The notes under the pieces are model-generated. The model made no database searches, was not told the origin of the DNA, and was given only the letters and a program-made list of their open reading frames with translations. 64,000 nucleotides of DNA from Flavobacterium pectinovorum. Its GTDB lineage: Bacteria > Bacteroidota > Bacteroidia > Flavobacteriales > Flavobacteriaceae. The position numbers and the translations under genes are program-made. The stretch lies in assembly GCF_006438875.1 (NCBI RefSeq), contig NZ_RCZH01000005.1, positions 62,001-126,000 on the forward strand. Direction: 5' to 3'. Positions 45,256 to 54,082 of this stretch are shown one piece after another. Position 1 is the stretch's first letter; every line of letters begins with the position of its first letter.

Positions 45256-46449
45256 ATGAACATACACGAATATCAAGGAAAAGAAATTTTAGCAAGTTAC
45301 GGAGTACGCATTCAACGCGGAATTGTGGCTAATAATGCGGTTGAAGCTGTGGCTGCTGCAAAACAATTAACTGCCGAAACGGGTACAGGATGGCACGTGA
45401 TAAAAGCACAAATTCACGCAGGTGGACGTGGAAAAGGTGGTGGAGTGAAGTTGGCTAAAAACTTGCAACAAGTTGAAGAAATTGCAGAACAAATCATCGG
45501 AATGCAATTGATTACACCTCAAACTTCTGCTGAGGGTAAAAAAGTAAACAAAATTTTAGTTGCTGAAGATGTTTACTATCCTGGTGAAAGCGAAACTTCT
45601 GAATTTTATGTTTCTGTTTTATTGAATAGAGGTACAGGACGTAACATGATCATGTATTCTACTGAAGGTGGAATGGATATCGAAGAAGTTGCTGAGCATA
45701 CACCACACTTAATCTTTACTGAAGAAATTGATCCTAATGTTGGATTACAAGGTTTTCAAGCAAGAAGAATCGCCTTTAACTTAGGTCTTTCTGGAAATGC
45801 TTTTAAAGAAATGGTTAAATTCATCGATTCATTATACAACGCTTACGTTGGTTCTGATGCTTCTATGTTTGAAATCAACCCGGTTTTGAAAACATCTGAT
45901 AACAAAATTATGGCTGTTGATGCTAAAGTGAATATCGATGATAACGCTTTATACAGACAACCAAAATATGCTGAGATGCGTGATATCCGTGAGGAGAATC
46001 CAATCGAAGTTGAAGCTAAAGAAGTAGGTTTAAATTACGTAGATCTTGACGGTACTGTAGGATGTATGGTAAACGGAGCTGGTCTTGCAATGGCAACTAT
46101 GGATTTAATTAAATACGCTGGTTTTGAGCCTGCTAACTTCTTAGACGTTGGTGGAACTGCTGATGCAAAACGTGTTGAAACTGCTTTCCGTATTATCTTA
46201 AAAGATCCTAACGTAAAAGCAATTTTGATCAATATTTTTGGTGGAATCGTTCGTTGTGACCGTGTGGCGCAAGGAGTTGTTGACGCTTACAAAAATATGG
46301 GTGATGCTATTAAAGTGCCAATTATCGTTCGTTTGCAAGGAACAAATGCTGAAATTGCAAAAGAATTAATTGACAATTCAGGTATGCCAATCTTATCAGC
46401 TACTCAATTTCAAGAAGCTGCTGATCAAGTTAAAGCTGCATTATCTTAA
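45256..46449 (+). CDS. sucC: Succinyl-CoA synthetase (ADP/GDP-forming) beta subunit
   Basis: 397 residues from the ATG at 45256 (MNIHEYQGKEILASYGV, the normal family opening; the longer frame adds 20 upstream residues). ATP-grasp domain with VIKAQIHAGGRGKGGGVKLA, then the CoA-ligase domain with NIFGGIVRCDRVAQGVV. Together with SucD it makes ATP or GTP from succinyl-CoA in the TCA cycle. No sucD is near, which is usual in Flavobacteriaceae. A terminator hairpin follows at 46501. Confidence 0.96.
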   Translation: MNIHEYQGKEILASYGVRIQRGIVANNAVEAVAAAKQLTAETGTGWHVIKAQIHAGGRGKGGGVKLAKNLQQVEEIAEQIIGMQLITPQTSAEGKKVNKILVAEDVYYPGESETSEFYVSVLLNRGTGRNMIMYSTEGGMDIEEVAEHTPHLIFTEEIDPNVGLQGFQARRIAFNLGLSGNAFKEMVKFIDSLYNAYVGSDASMFEINPVLKTSDNKIMAVDAKVNIDDNALYRQPKYAEMRDIREENPIEVEAKEVGLNYVDLDGTVGCMVNGAGLAMATMDLIKYAGFEPANFLDVGGTADAKRVETAFRIILKDPNVKAILINIFGGIVRCDRVAQGVVDAYKNMGDAIKVPIIVRLQGTNAEIAKELIDNSGMPILSATQFQEAADQVKAALS

Positions 46450-46464
46450 TAAAACATATTGTAG

Positions 46465-46484
46465 AGATGCACAGCAGTGCATCT
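46465..46484. repeat. Short REP-like hairpin, copy 2 of 3
   Basis: AGATGCAC-AGCA-GTGCATCT, 8-base perfect stem, in the sucC 3' region ahead of the terminator. Confidence 0.8.
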
Positions 46485-46500
46485 TTTCTTTAAATATAAA

Positions 46501-46532
46501 AATCCCTCCAATTTGTTGGAGGGATTTTTTTT
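46501..46532 (+). terminator. Intrinsic terminator after sucC
   Basis: AATCCCTCCAA-TTTG-TTGGAGGGATT, perfect 11-base stem with a 4-base loop, then a T-run, 52 bases past the sucC stop. Confidence 0.88.
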
Positions 46533-46558
46533 GGAGTTATTTTAAGCGAAAGAATTTT

Positions 46559-46728
46559 TAACACAGAGTTCGCAAAGTTTTTATACTTACAAGATTCTAT
46601 ATAAACGCAAAGTTCGCAAAGCTTTATCAATATAGCTTTGCGAACTTTATAATGAAATTTTGGCTCAAACAAAAACTTCGTGAACTTTGCGTAAACCTCT
46701 GCGAACTTTGCGTTAAAAATTCTTCGGT
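46559..46728. repeat. Inverted-repeat tract of TTCGCAAAG motifs
   Basis: TTCGCAAAG and its complement CTTTGCGAA recur five or more times here in both directions (for example CGCAAAGTTCGCAAAG against CTTTGCGAACTTT). The tract could fold as alternative hairpins. It fills the gap between sucC and the DUF5694 gene; no ORF of interest. Confidence 0.65.
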
Positions 46729-46747
46729 TAAATCCTCTACAGTTAGA

Positions 46748-47548
46748 TTATTTCAAAACCGTTGCCAGTTCTACAATTTCAAATTCTGGATTATGTTTGA
46801 CAAATTCTCTAATCATTGCCGTATGTCCCGCTCCCAGTAAAACCATTATTTTATCGTCTTTACTTTCTGTTAGTTTCTGAATTAAAGCATACATATAAAG
46901 ATTTCGTCTGTACCATTCCGAAACTAAAAATGCACCAACAAAATTATCTTTTTTCCCGCCTTTAATGGCAGTTTCAAGATACCACTGGAGATTGCCGCCA
47001 TTTGATGCTTTTGTATTAATATCTAAAAGAAGTTCTGTTAAAGAATACTTTGTAATTTTTGTGTTGAAATCTGTTTCATAATGCTTCATAGTCTCCTCAT
47101 TCTTTTTTATTAAATCTAATTGACCAGCTTCTTTCATTCCTTTTACCAAACTATCATACGGAAAATCCGCACCGTTATAATCAATTCCGTATAGCCTTTT
47201 ATGACCTAATTTCTTAGCTGATCTTACTGCTATCTGGACTATTTCGTCAGCATCTTTTTGTAATAAACTATCGGTATTTTTGGCGTAGAATTTATCAATT
47301 TTATCTTGTTTTTCATAATTCCATTCAATGAAAATTTTATCAGGACCAAACTTTTTAATTTTATTTGCAATGTTTTCCAGCTCTTTCTGGCTTTTGTCTG
47401 ACATTACATTAAAGGTATTTACTTTGGCAACATCAAGTCCCGGATTTTCAAAATGGAAAGATCCAAGTAGTAAAATTTGTTTCTTTTTAGGTTGTGCATT
47501 TATAAAATTGAATGCAAAAATTAAGGATAATAATACAATTTTGTTCAT
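46748..47548 (-). CDS. Secreted DUF5694 domain protein (TraB/ChaN-like)
   Basis: 266 residues from the ATG at 47548 (MNKIVLLSLIFAFNFINAQ signal peptide); the 32 residues of longer frame before it are discarded. DUF5694 hallmarks: ILLLGSFHFENPGLDV, KIFIEWNYEKQDKIDKFY, LGHKRLYGIDYNGADFPYDS and the C-terminal VLLGAGHTAMIREFV. The His-containing motifs recall the TraB/TIKI-type fold of metal-dependent proteases and haem-binding ChaN, so a metal enzyme is possible. Substrate unknown. Confidence 0.88.
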   Translation of the reverse strand: MNKIVLLSLIFAFNFINAQPKKKQILLLGSFHFENPGLDVAKVNTFNVMSDKSQKELENIANKIKKFGPDKIFIEWNYEKQDKIDKFYAKNTDSLLQKDADEIVQIAVRSAKKLGHKRLYGIDYNGADFPYDSLVKGMKEAGQLDLIKKNEETMKHYETDFNTKITKYSLTELLLDINTKASNGGNLQWYLETAIKGGKKDNFVGAFLVSEWYRRNLYMYALIQKLTESKDDKIMVLLGAGHTAMIREFVKHNPEFEIVELATVLK

Positions 47549-47741
47549 GTGGATTTGTTTTAAATTCAGGACAAAAGTAGAGAAGCCTTTCAGCTGAATT
47601 TTTTGTTTTTGATGAACACTAAATTCCAAATCACAAACGTTCAAAATTTGCCGCTAAAAAATTTCGTGTACTGTTTTTGATGGTTCATCACAGAAAATAG
47701 TGGTTTTGTATAAATATGGTATTCATGTAAAGTCATAGTTG

Positions 47742-47749
47742 TATTTTTG
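47742..47749 (+). promoter_or_regulatory. Candidate -7 promoter box of the two-component operon
   Basis: TATTTTTG fits TAnnTTTG; 20 bases before the histidine kinase start. No clear -33 box at the usual distance. Confidence 0.4.
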
Positions 47750-47768
47750 AAGTAACAAGAACATCATT

Positions 47769-48809
47769 ATGAAGCCAAAAATCCCTTTCTATTATCATAT
47801 CATCCTTTTTCTAGGGCTATTTATAACTTTTTATCTTTGGGATATTGGGGTGAACAATCGAAAAATGGAATTCATTTTTAGCACCATTTATTTCATGTTT
47901 AATGCAAGTTTTGTTGCATCCATTTTCATCGTTTATCTTTTAAATTTTTATACATTCTGCGATTGGTTTTTAAATAAAAAGAGATTTTTATTTTATGTTA
48001 TAAGTATTCCTGTTTCCTTACTAATTTTTGCAGCAGTACGCTATTTTTTACAGGAAGTTGTAGTGTTTGAACTCACTGGAATTCATAATTACGCTGAGAA
48101 AAGCCGTAAAATGGAATACTATATTAGTGATAATTTTTTCTTCGGATTACCGGCCATAATTTTAAGTGCTTTAAGTTATTTGTTCTGGCAGTTTCAGAGC
48201 TCACAGCATCAAAATCAGGAATTACTTTTGGAGAATAAAAAAGCACATTTTCAAATGCTGAAATCTCAGGTTAGTCCGCATTTTTTATTCAATACTTTAA
48301 ATTCATTCTATAGCCAATTGATTTTGAAAGATGATGAAATGGCTTCAGATATTTTAGTATTATCGGATTTGCTTCGTTATGTAATTACAGAAACAGACAA
48401 AGATGAAGTGCTTCTTTCAAAAGAAATTCAATTTATTCAAAACTATATTCATTTACAGAAAAAAAGGTTTGAAGATCAGCTTTACTTAGATTTTGTAATT
48501 GAAGGAAATTATGGTTCTGAGAGTATTCTTTCTTCAGTTTTAATTCACTTTATAGAGAATGTTTTTAAACATGGAAAATTGAATAAAGCGGATAAAAAAG
48601 CAGTTATCACAATAAATATTAAAGATGATTTTTTAGAAATTACTACTTTCAATTTTACTGTTGAAGGAGAGAATTACTCCTCTACCGGAATTGGTTTTGA
48701 GAATTTGACCAAACGCTTAGAATATATCTATAAAGATAAATTTACACTTGAAAAAACAGCGGAAAATAATACCTTTAAAACGTACTTGAAAATTTCCTTA
48801 AAAAAATAA
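47769..48809 (+). CDS. Sensor histidine kinase, LytS/YehU type
   Basis: 346 residues. Four hydrophobic segments in the first 145 residues form the membrane sensor. The His_kinase domain (PF06580 type) starts at about 150, with the phospho-acceptor His171 in SPHFLFNTLNSF and FIENVFKHGKLNKADK as the N-box; the G-box is short (STGIGFENLTKRLEYIY). It phosphorylates the regulator encoded two bases downstream. Stimulus unknown. Confidence 0.93.
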   Translation: MKPKIPFYYHIILFLGLFITFYLWDIGVNNRKMEFIFSTIYFMFNASFVASIFIVYLLNFYTFCDWFLNKKRFLFYVISIPVSLLIFAAVRYFLQEVVVFELTGIHNYAEKSRKMEYYISDNFFFGLPAIILSALSYLFWQFQSSQHQNQELLLENKKAHFQMLKSQVSPHFLFNTLNSFYSQLILKDDEMASDILVLSDLLRYVITETDKDEVLLSKEIQFIQNYIHLQKKRFEDQLYLDFVIEGNYGSESILSSVLIHFIENVFKHGKLNKADKKAVITINIKDDFLEITTFNFTVEGENYSSTGIGFENLTKRLEYIYKDKFTLEKTAENNTFKTYLKISLKK

Positions 48810-48811
48810 TT

Positions 48812-49519
48812 ATGAACTTTAAATGTATCATTGTTGATGATGAACCGCCTGCAACACGCATTTTAGAAAATTATATAGGGAAAGTATCTTTTCTGGAAAA
48901 CACAGGTATTTTTAATGATGCACTAAAAGCATTAGAATTTTTAAATACACAAAATGTTGATGTGATTTTTTTAGACATTCAAATGCCGCAATTAACAGGT
49001 TTACAGCTTTCAAAGATTATTTCGAAAGATATAAAAGTCATTTTTACAACTGCTTATCCTGATTTTGCATTAGAAGGTTTTGAGTTGAATGCGATCGATT
49101 ATTTACTTAAACCAATTTCGTTTGAACGTTTTTATCAGGCGGTTTCTAAATTAAAATCTGAACCCAAAACAGAGATTTCATCAAATGATAATTCGTCCGA
49201 TTTTATATTCGTTAAAACAGATGGTAAAAACAAGTTCCAGAAGTTGTTTTTGGATGAGATTCTGTACGTAGAAAGTCTTCAGAATTATGTTTGTATTCAT
49301 ACTTTAAAACAGCAGATTATTACGCATTCTTCTTTAAAAAATGTAATTGAATCATTGCCTGAAAAAGATTTTATCCAAATACATAAATCTTATGTAATTG
49401 CTTTAAAACAAATCGAATCAACAGATAGTTTTTCGGTTTTTATAAATGCGAAAGAATTACCAATTGGAGCAACTTTTAAAGATGCTTTCTTTGAACGTAT
49501 TGATCAGAATAAAATATAG
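48812..49519 (+). CDS. LytTR family response regulator
   Basis: 235 residues. Receiver domain with phospho-acceptor Asp55 in VIFLDIQMPQ, acidic pocket DD in VDDEPP and Lys in LLKPISFERF. LytTR DNA-binding domain about 135-235 (FVKTDGKNKFQKLFLDEILYVESLQNY... and FIQIHKSYVIAL). Starts two bases after the kinase stop, so they share a transcript. Target genes not visible. Confidence 0.95.
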   Translation: MNFKCIIVDDEPPATRILENYIGKVSFLENTGIFNDALKALEFLNTQNVDVIFLDIQMPQLTGLQLSKIISKDIKVIFTTAYPDFALEGFELNAIDYLLKPISFERFYQAVSKLKSEPKTEISSNDNSSDFIFVKTDGKNKFQKLFLDEILYVESLQNYVCIHTLKQQIITHSSLKNVIESLPEKDFIQIHKSYVIALKQIESTDSFSVFINAKELPIGATFKDAFFERIDQNKI

Positions 49520-49527
49520 ATAAAACT

Positions 49528-49935
49528 TTATATTTTTATTAATTCGAGATTTAATTCTGTTTCGTCAAAATTAAAGTAAGCCTTGTTGTTTTCAATCTTT
49601 GCAGTTATGTCCATTATATTGTAACCACTTTTGACTGTGCCAATTTTAATGATTTTTCTTTTTTCATCAAAGATCCATTTTTGATTTTGTAACATTTGTT
49701 CAAACATGGATGTTAGTTGAGTTTTTTGATTTGCGGTGAAATTAAAATCTTGATTTTTTTTGAATGAAAAAATAGAATTTTTAAAGGCTTTCGAAAGTTC
49801 TTTCATCTCATTATTAGTAGATTTTACAATTATATTCTCAACTTTCCAGTTTCCAATAATTTGATCTTTTATAGCAGTTTGACTTTTTGCATTTATGGAC
49901 AAAAAGAAGAGAGTGATGAAAAGTAATTGTTTCAT
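49528..49935 (-). CDS. Secreted lipocalin-like hypothetical protein
   Basis: 135 residues. Signal peptide (MKQLLFITLFFLSINAKSQ), then AIKDQIIGNWKVENIIV, the opening of lipocalin-like domains, and beta strands to the C-terminus. Convergent to the response-regulator gene, only 8 bases apart. Ligand unknown. Confidence 0.72.
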   Translation of the reverse strand: MKQLLFITLFFLSINAKSQTAIKDQIIGNWKVENIIVKSTNNEMKELSKAFKNSIFSFKKNQDFNFTANQKTQLTSMFEQMLQNQKWIFDEKRKIIKIGTVKSGYNIMDITAKIENNKAYFNFDETELNLELIKI

Positions 49936-49976
49936 AATTAGATTTTTTCTGATTTAAATTTGAGATAAAAGTATAA

Positions 49977-50008
49977 AAAAAACCATTCGTTTTGCGAATG
50001 GTTTTTTA
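49977..50008. terminator. Intrinsic terminator hairpin
   Basis: AACCATTCG-TTTTG-CGAATGGTT, perfect 9-base stem (49981-49989, 49995-50003), flanked by A-run left and T-run right, in the gap between the lipocalin-like gene start and the DUF1456 gene end. It serves the minus-strand DUF1456 direction or the plus strand equally. Confidence 0.7.
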
Positions 50009-50028
50009 TGAAATGATGTATATCGTAG

Positions 50029-50048
50029 AGGCGCACAGCAGTGCGTCT
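50029..50048. repeat. Short REP-like hairpin, copy 3 of 3
   Basis: AGGCGCAC-AGCA-GTGCGTCT. Compared with copies 1 and 2, a T-A stem pair has become C-G, so the pairing is preserved. Confidence 0.75.
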
Positions 50049-50066
50049 AACACAATATTATATGTA

Positions 50067-50531
50067 CTATTTCTTATTCTTACCGTTTTTGTAAATCACT
50101 TTTTCTACAACCTGAACTTTAGGTGCAGTTTTAGTGTTATTTTTCTTGAAAGGTTTTTTAGCAGCAGGACCAGTTTTAGAAGGTGCTTTATCGCCTCGTC
50201 CTTTTTCAGCATCTTTGGCACTTGCTTTAAATTCGGGTCTTTCTTTTGTGCTGTCTTTCTTAGGAATTTCAGCTTTATGTTTGGCTAAAACGTCATTTGG
50301 GTTCTTAGGATTTTCTTTCGTTCCTCTTAAGTGAATTACCAATCCGTTTAAGAAATTACGCAAAACCTGATCACCACATTCCATGTAATTCTCATGATCT
50401 TCGGCTCTAAAAAAAGCTCCCAATTCTGATTTTGTAATTCTAAAATCTACTAATTCTAAAATTTCAACTATTTGGTCGTCACGAAGCATCAAAGCCACGC
50501 GAAGTTTTTTTAGGATATCGTTGTTCGTCAT
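50067..50531 (-). CDS. DUF1456 family protein
   Basis: 154 residues. N-terminal two DUF1456 repeats: NDILKKLRVALMLRDDQIVEILELVDFRITKSELGAFFR and the second LRNFLNGLVIHLRG. The C-terminal 50 residues are a Lys/Ala/Pro-rich basic tail (low complexity, KDAEKGRGDKAPSKTGPAAKK). The family is widespread (E. coli YehS) without assigned function; the basic tail suggests nucleic-acid or ribosome contact. Confidence 0.9.
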   Translation of the reverse strand: MTNNDILKKLRVALMLRDDQIVEILELVDFRITKSELGAFFRAEDHENYMECGDQVLRNFLNGLVIHLRGTKENPKNPNDVLAKHKAEIPKKDSTKERPEFKASAKDAEKGRGDKAPSKTGPAAKKPFKKNNTKTAPKVQVVEKVIYKNGKNKK

Positions 50532-50605
50532 CGTTTAATTTTTTACAAAGGTACGTTTTAAAACTAATTTGATTACAATTTATTGAAGTGAGCGAAAGGT
50601 TTTTT

Positions 50606-50736
50606 GCCACGAATTTCACGAATTTTCACTAATTGTATTGTGTTTAATTTTTTTTCGCCACGAATTCACGAATCTGTACGAAACAGATTAAATTTTTATC
50701 GCACTGTAATTTGTGAAAATTTGTGAAATTTGTGGC
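50606..50736. repeat. Intergenic palindrome
   Basis: Arms GCCACGAATTTCACGAATTT... and ...AAATTTGTGAAATTTGTGGC match at 22 of 24 positions. It sits in the 220-base gap between the DUF1456 start and the PLP-enzyme end. The same style of sequence occurs in part at 56150. Confidence 0.7.
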
Positions 50737-50751
50737 TAACTTTTTTACTTT

Positions 50752-51783
50752 TTAGTTAGAATTATATTCGTTTATGATGTTTATCAATTTATCTAAATCT
50801 TCAATAAGATGATTTGCAGTTATTACGATTCGGTTTAGATTGTCTGCGTTTTCCTGATATTTAAAACTGGCAATAATGATTTTATTAGCTTTCAAGATTT
50901 CGATAAGATTGCCATCTTTCAAATAAATTAAAGGATACGTTTTGTCAAATTTAACAGCGTCATTTTTGAATAATATAGTATCAATATAATTTAGATTCTC
51001 AAGCAGTTTTTGATGCTGAATTTGATAAATATCTTCAGCATCGGCTAATGTTTGCACAAAAGCAGGATTCATTCCTGCTGCGGATACAAAAGTGCTTAAA
51101 TGATGCATTTGATTGATAAATGAAGTATCACTTATAATAACTCCACCAGTTAATCCAAAAGCCTTTCCTAAAGAAGAAACCATGATTGTTCTTTTGACAG
51201 GAAGATTGATTTCCGAATAAATTCCGCAGCCATTTTTACCTAAAATCCCAAGAGAATGTGATTCATCGATCACTAAAGTAATTTCTTTCTGATTCGGAAT
51301 TTCATTAATTACAGATAAATCAATTGCCTGAGTTTGAAAGCCTGTAACGGCATCTGTGAGAATTGTAATTTTCTCTGATTTAGAATCTAATAATCGTGGG
51401 TTTATTTTCTTATTTATAAACACAGGTAAACTATTATCTACTTGAATGGCAGGATGATTATCTGGAAAATGAAAGAAAGAATCTGTTTGTTTTTTCAATT
51501 CATCCATGACTAATTTTCCCGCCAGCATTCCTGAAGAAACGGTAACGGCGCTTTCTGCTTTTATGTGTTTGGCTAGAAAAGTTTCGCCGTTTTTAAAAGC
51601 AGTAAGTTTAATGTTGGCACTTCTTGAACTTCCGTAAGTAGTTCCCCATTGCTGAATGTTTTTTATAACCAATTCCTGAAAAGCCTTGTTTGCTGGTAAT
51701 CCCAAATAAGCTGTTCCGCCAAAATACAAATATTGTTCTTGGTCGATTTCGATAATTCGATCCGGAAATTGATTAACATTCAT
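50752..51783 (-). CDS. PLP-dependent aminotransferase-like protein (8-amino-7-oxononanoate synthase family)
   Basis: 343 residues, fold type I. PLP-binding Lys207 in VSSLGKAFGLTGG; DESHSLG at 173-179 supplies the Asp-His pair; GSSRSAN opens the cofactor loop. Closest in outline to BioF/KBL-type alpha-oxoamine synthases but short, and the N-terminal arm is reduced. Its start is 5 bases after the stop of the epimerase gene, so they are co-transcribed. A role in amino-acid or peptidoglycan-peptide salvage is suggested by that neighbour only. Confidence 0.88.
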   Translation of the reverse strand: MNVNQFPDRIIEIDQEQYLYFGGTAYLGLPANKAFQELVIKNIQQWGTTYGSSRSANIKLTAFKNGETFLAKHIKAESAVTVSSGMLAGKLVMDELKKQTDSFFHFPDNHPAIQVDNSLPVFINKKINPRLLDSKSEKITILTDAVTGFQTQAIDLSVINEIPNQKEITLVIDESHSLGILGKNGCGIYSEINLPVKRTIMVSSLGKAFGLTGGVIISDTSFINQMHHLSTFVSAAGMNPAFVQTLADAEDIYQIQHQKLLENLNYIDTILFKNDAVKFDKTYPLIYLKDGNLIEILKANKIIIASFKYQENADNLNRIVITANHLIEDLDKLINIINEYNSN

Positions 51784-51788
51784 AAGGT

Positions 51789-52799
51789 TTAGATTAAAGT
51801 AACTCCGGTTCCGTTAAGATCAGAATAATGGATAACACCATTTTTTATTGTCACGCCAGTTGCAATATCCTGCGCTAAAAGCAATGCGCCATCCATATCG
51901 ACATAATCTAATTGTGGGAGTAAATGCGCAATTGCCGAAATTCCAACAGTAGATTCTGTCATACATCCCACCATTGTTTTTAAACCTAGTTTTTTAGCTT
52001 CTTCAATCATGCGTTTTCCGGGAGTTAATCCGCCGCATTTTACCAATTTTACATTTACACCATGAAAATGATTGTGGCATTTTGCTACATCTTCTTCAAT
52101 GATACAGCTTTCGTCAGCGATTATAGGTAAAACCGAATGTTTGAAAACTTCTTTGTGTGCTTCCCAATTATCAGCTTTCATGGGCTGTTCCAGAAATTCT
52201 ACGCCTAATTTCTTTAATTCAATGGCATTATTTATAGTTTCTTCAACACCCCAACCACAATTAGCATCTATTCTAAAAATGGCATTAGTGTGTTTTCGAA
52301 GTTCTTTTACAATTGCAATATCTTCTTTAGTACCAAGTTTAATTTTATAAATAGGCCAGGGAAGTTCCTGCATTTTAGAAACCATTTTATCTATAGAAGC
52401 AATCCCAATCGTATAATCTGTAAGCGGATTTTTTTCGATTGTGTAATTCCACAACTCGTATAATTTCTTGCCTTTTTTGCGCGCATACAAATCATTATAC
52501 GCTAAATCTAAAGCGCACAAAGCAAACATATCATCTTTGAGATACGGATGCATTTTTGCCCAGAATTCATCAGGAGTTTCATTTTCTGTCGGTTCAATAA
52601 TGTGTCTGATTTCTTCTAAATCCTGCATCATCATTGGAACCGTAGTTTTATAATACGGATTTGAAGTTGCTTCTCCAAAACCGGAAAACCCATCACTTTT
52701 AAGCTCAACAATTAAGGAAGGCTGAAAATCAATCGATTCCCTTGAAATAGTAAAAGTATGTTTTAGTTTTAGATTGTATTCTCTTAAAATAAGTTCCAT
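51789..52799 (-). CDS. Dipeptide epimerase (L-Ala-D/L-Glu epimerase type, enolase superfamily)
   Basis: 336 residues. Muconate-lactonising-enzyme subgroup: KIKLG with Lys152 and Lys154, metal ligands Asp178 (RIDANCGW), Glu204 (FLEQP) and Asp229 (IADES), and the opposite base Lys254 in KCGG. The fold fits the Ala-Glu epimerases that recycle murein peptides, though related dipeptides are possible. It lies directly upstream of the PLP enzyme. Confidence 0.9.
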   Translation of the reverse strand: MELILREYNLKLKHTFTISRESIDFQPSLIVELKSDGFSGFGEATSNPYYKTTVPMMMQDLEEIRHIIEPTENETPDEFWAKMHPYLKDDMFALCALDLAYNDLYARKKGKKLYELWNYTIEKNPLTDYTIGIASIDKMVSKMQELPWPIYKIKLGTKEDIAIVKELRKHTNAIFRIDANCGWGVEETINNAIELKKLGVEFLEQPMKADNWEAHKEVFKHSVLPIIADESCIIEEDVAKCHNHFHGVNVKLVKCGGLTPGKRMIEEAKKLGLKTMVGCMTESTVGISAIAHLLPQLDYVDMDGALLLAQDIATGVTIKNGVIHYSDLNGTGVTLI

Positions 52800-52820
52800 A
52801 ATGTTTCTGATTTTTTTTAA

Positions 52821-53624
52821 TTAATAACCCAGCCAAAGCACTGCTTTTACAAAACCATCCCTCCAAAGTTTTTCGTTATGCTCACCGTCTTTTACAATTT
52901 TAGATTTAGTAAGATGTAAACAATAACAACGTTTGGTATCTAATAAATGTTCCATTTTGGTCATATCTTTTACCATATCATCACTTTCTTTATCTCCGCA
53001 TAAAAAATAAATCTTTGTTTTGATTTTAGGCGCTTGTTCTGTCAAAGTATAAATTTCGTTTGAAAACCAAAAAGAAGGGGAGAAAGCACCAACTTTCCCG
53101 AAAACATCCGGATATTTTAATGCCGCATAATACGAAACTAATCCGCCAAGAGAACTTCCTATTATAATTGTGTTTTTGGCCTTAGGTTTGGTTCTGTAGT
53201 TTTTATCGATATAAGGTTTTAGTGTTTTTACAATAAAATCTACATAATTATCAGCATTTCCACCACCGTATTTTTCATTTTTATAAGGTGTTAATTCGTC
53301 TATACGTTTGTCGTTTCCGTGTTCGATTCCTACCACAATTACTTGGGCTTTAAGGCTGTCCAGTTTTTCGTCGACATTCCATTCTCCAACATAAGAAGTT
53401 TTGGCATCAAATAAATTTTGAGCATCCTGCATATAAATAACGCTGTAATTTTTTTTGGCTGAAACCGAATAATTTTCAGGGAGATAAATCCAGATCTTTT
53501 TGGTCGTGGTCAATTGAGGTGCTTCAATAGAAAAAGTAGACACATTTTTTGAAGCTGTACTTTGCTGTGCATTTCCAACAAAAGTCATCCAAAGAAAAAT
53601 AGAAAGTAAGAATACTCGAATCAT
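52821..53624 (-). CDS. Secreted esterase, enterochelin-esterase-like alpha/beta hydrolase
   Basis: 267 residues with a signal peptide (first 20, ending GNAQ). Nucleophile elbow GSSLGG (Ser158), and the catalytic His in GEHNEKLW. Similar in plan to the protein at 8880-9749 but longer at the end region. Reads into the epimerase gene 21 bases later; may belong to the same transcript. Confidence 0.87.
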   Translation of the reverse strand: MIRVFLLSIFLWMTFVGNAQQSTASKNVSTFSIEAPQLTTTKKIWIYLPENYSVSAKKNYSVIYMQDAQNLFDAKTSYVGEWNVDEKLDSLKAQVIVVGIEHGNDKRIDELTPYKNEKYGGGNADNYVDFIVKTLKPYIDKNYRTKPKAKNTIIIGSSLGGLVSYYAALKYPDVFGKVGAFSPSFWFSNEIYTLTEQAPKIKTKIYFLCGDKESDDMVKDMTKMEHLLDTKRCYCLHLTKSKIVKDGEHNEKLWRDGFVKAVLWLGY

Positions 53625-53680
53625 GAGTTCTTTTGCGTTTTAGATTTAAAAACAATAATTTAGCTAAAAATAATAAATTG

Positions 53681-54082
53681 ATGAATACCGAAACAGAAAA
53701 GAGAAGTTTACTTTTAGAAATGATTGCTTTTTCTACCGTTGACGGCAAACTGCATAAAAGAGAATACGATTTTATATGGCTTGTGGCTCAGGAACTAAAT
53801 ATAGAATTAGCTGTTTTTAAAGATTTATTTCATCAGGAAGATCAAATTATCATTATAAAATCAGAATTTCAGCGTATTCAGCAATTCTACAGATTAGCTT
53901 TGATTATGTATTGCGATGGTGTTTTGCACGAAAAAGAAGCAACGGCAATCCAACAAATTGCAATCGAAATGGGATTAAATCCAAGCGCTGTAAAACGTGT
54001 TTTAGATTTAATGAAAAAAGCACCAAATGCCATGATTGATCCTAAAGTTTTACTGAGAGTTTTTCAGGAACAACACAATTAA
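53681..54082 (+). CDS. TerB-like protein
   Basis: 133 residues from the ATG at 53681 (MNTETEKRSLLLEM); the longer frame adds 16 residues and is not used. All-helical with the TerB/DjlA-like pattern: LLEMIAFSTVDGKLHKREYDFIWLVAQELNIE and the second acidic half YCDGVLHEKEATAIQQIAIEMGL. Members bind metal or tellurite-stress partners; the conserved Asp-Gly (DGKLHKREYDF) is present. Divergent from the esterase, convergent with uvrB (overlap of four bases). Confidence 0.85.
   Translation: MNTETEKRSLLLEMIAFSTVDGKLHKREYDFIWLVAQELNIELAVFKDLFHQEDQIIIIKSEFQRIQQFYRLALIMYCDGVLHEKEATAIQQIAIEMGLNPSAVKRVLDLMKKAPNAMIDPKVLLRVFQEQHN

Noticed and set aside
45256..46449. Missing sucD next to sucC
   Set aside because: The separation is normal in Flavobacteriaceae and is not a sign of rearrangement.
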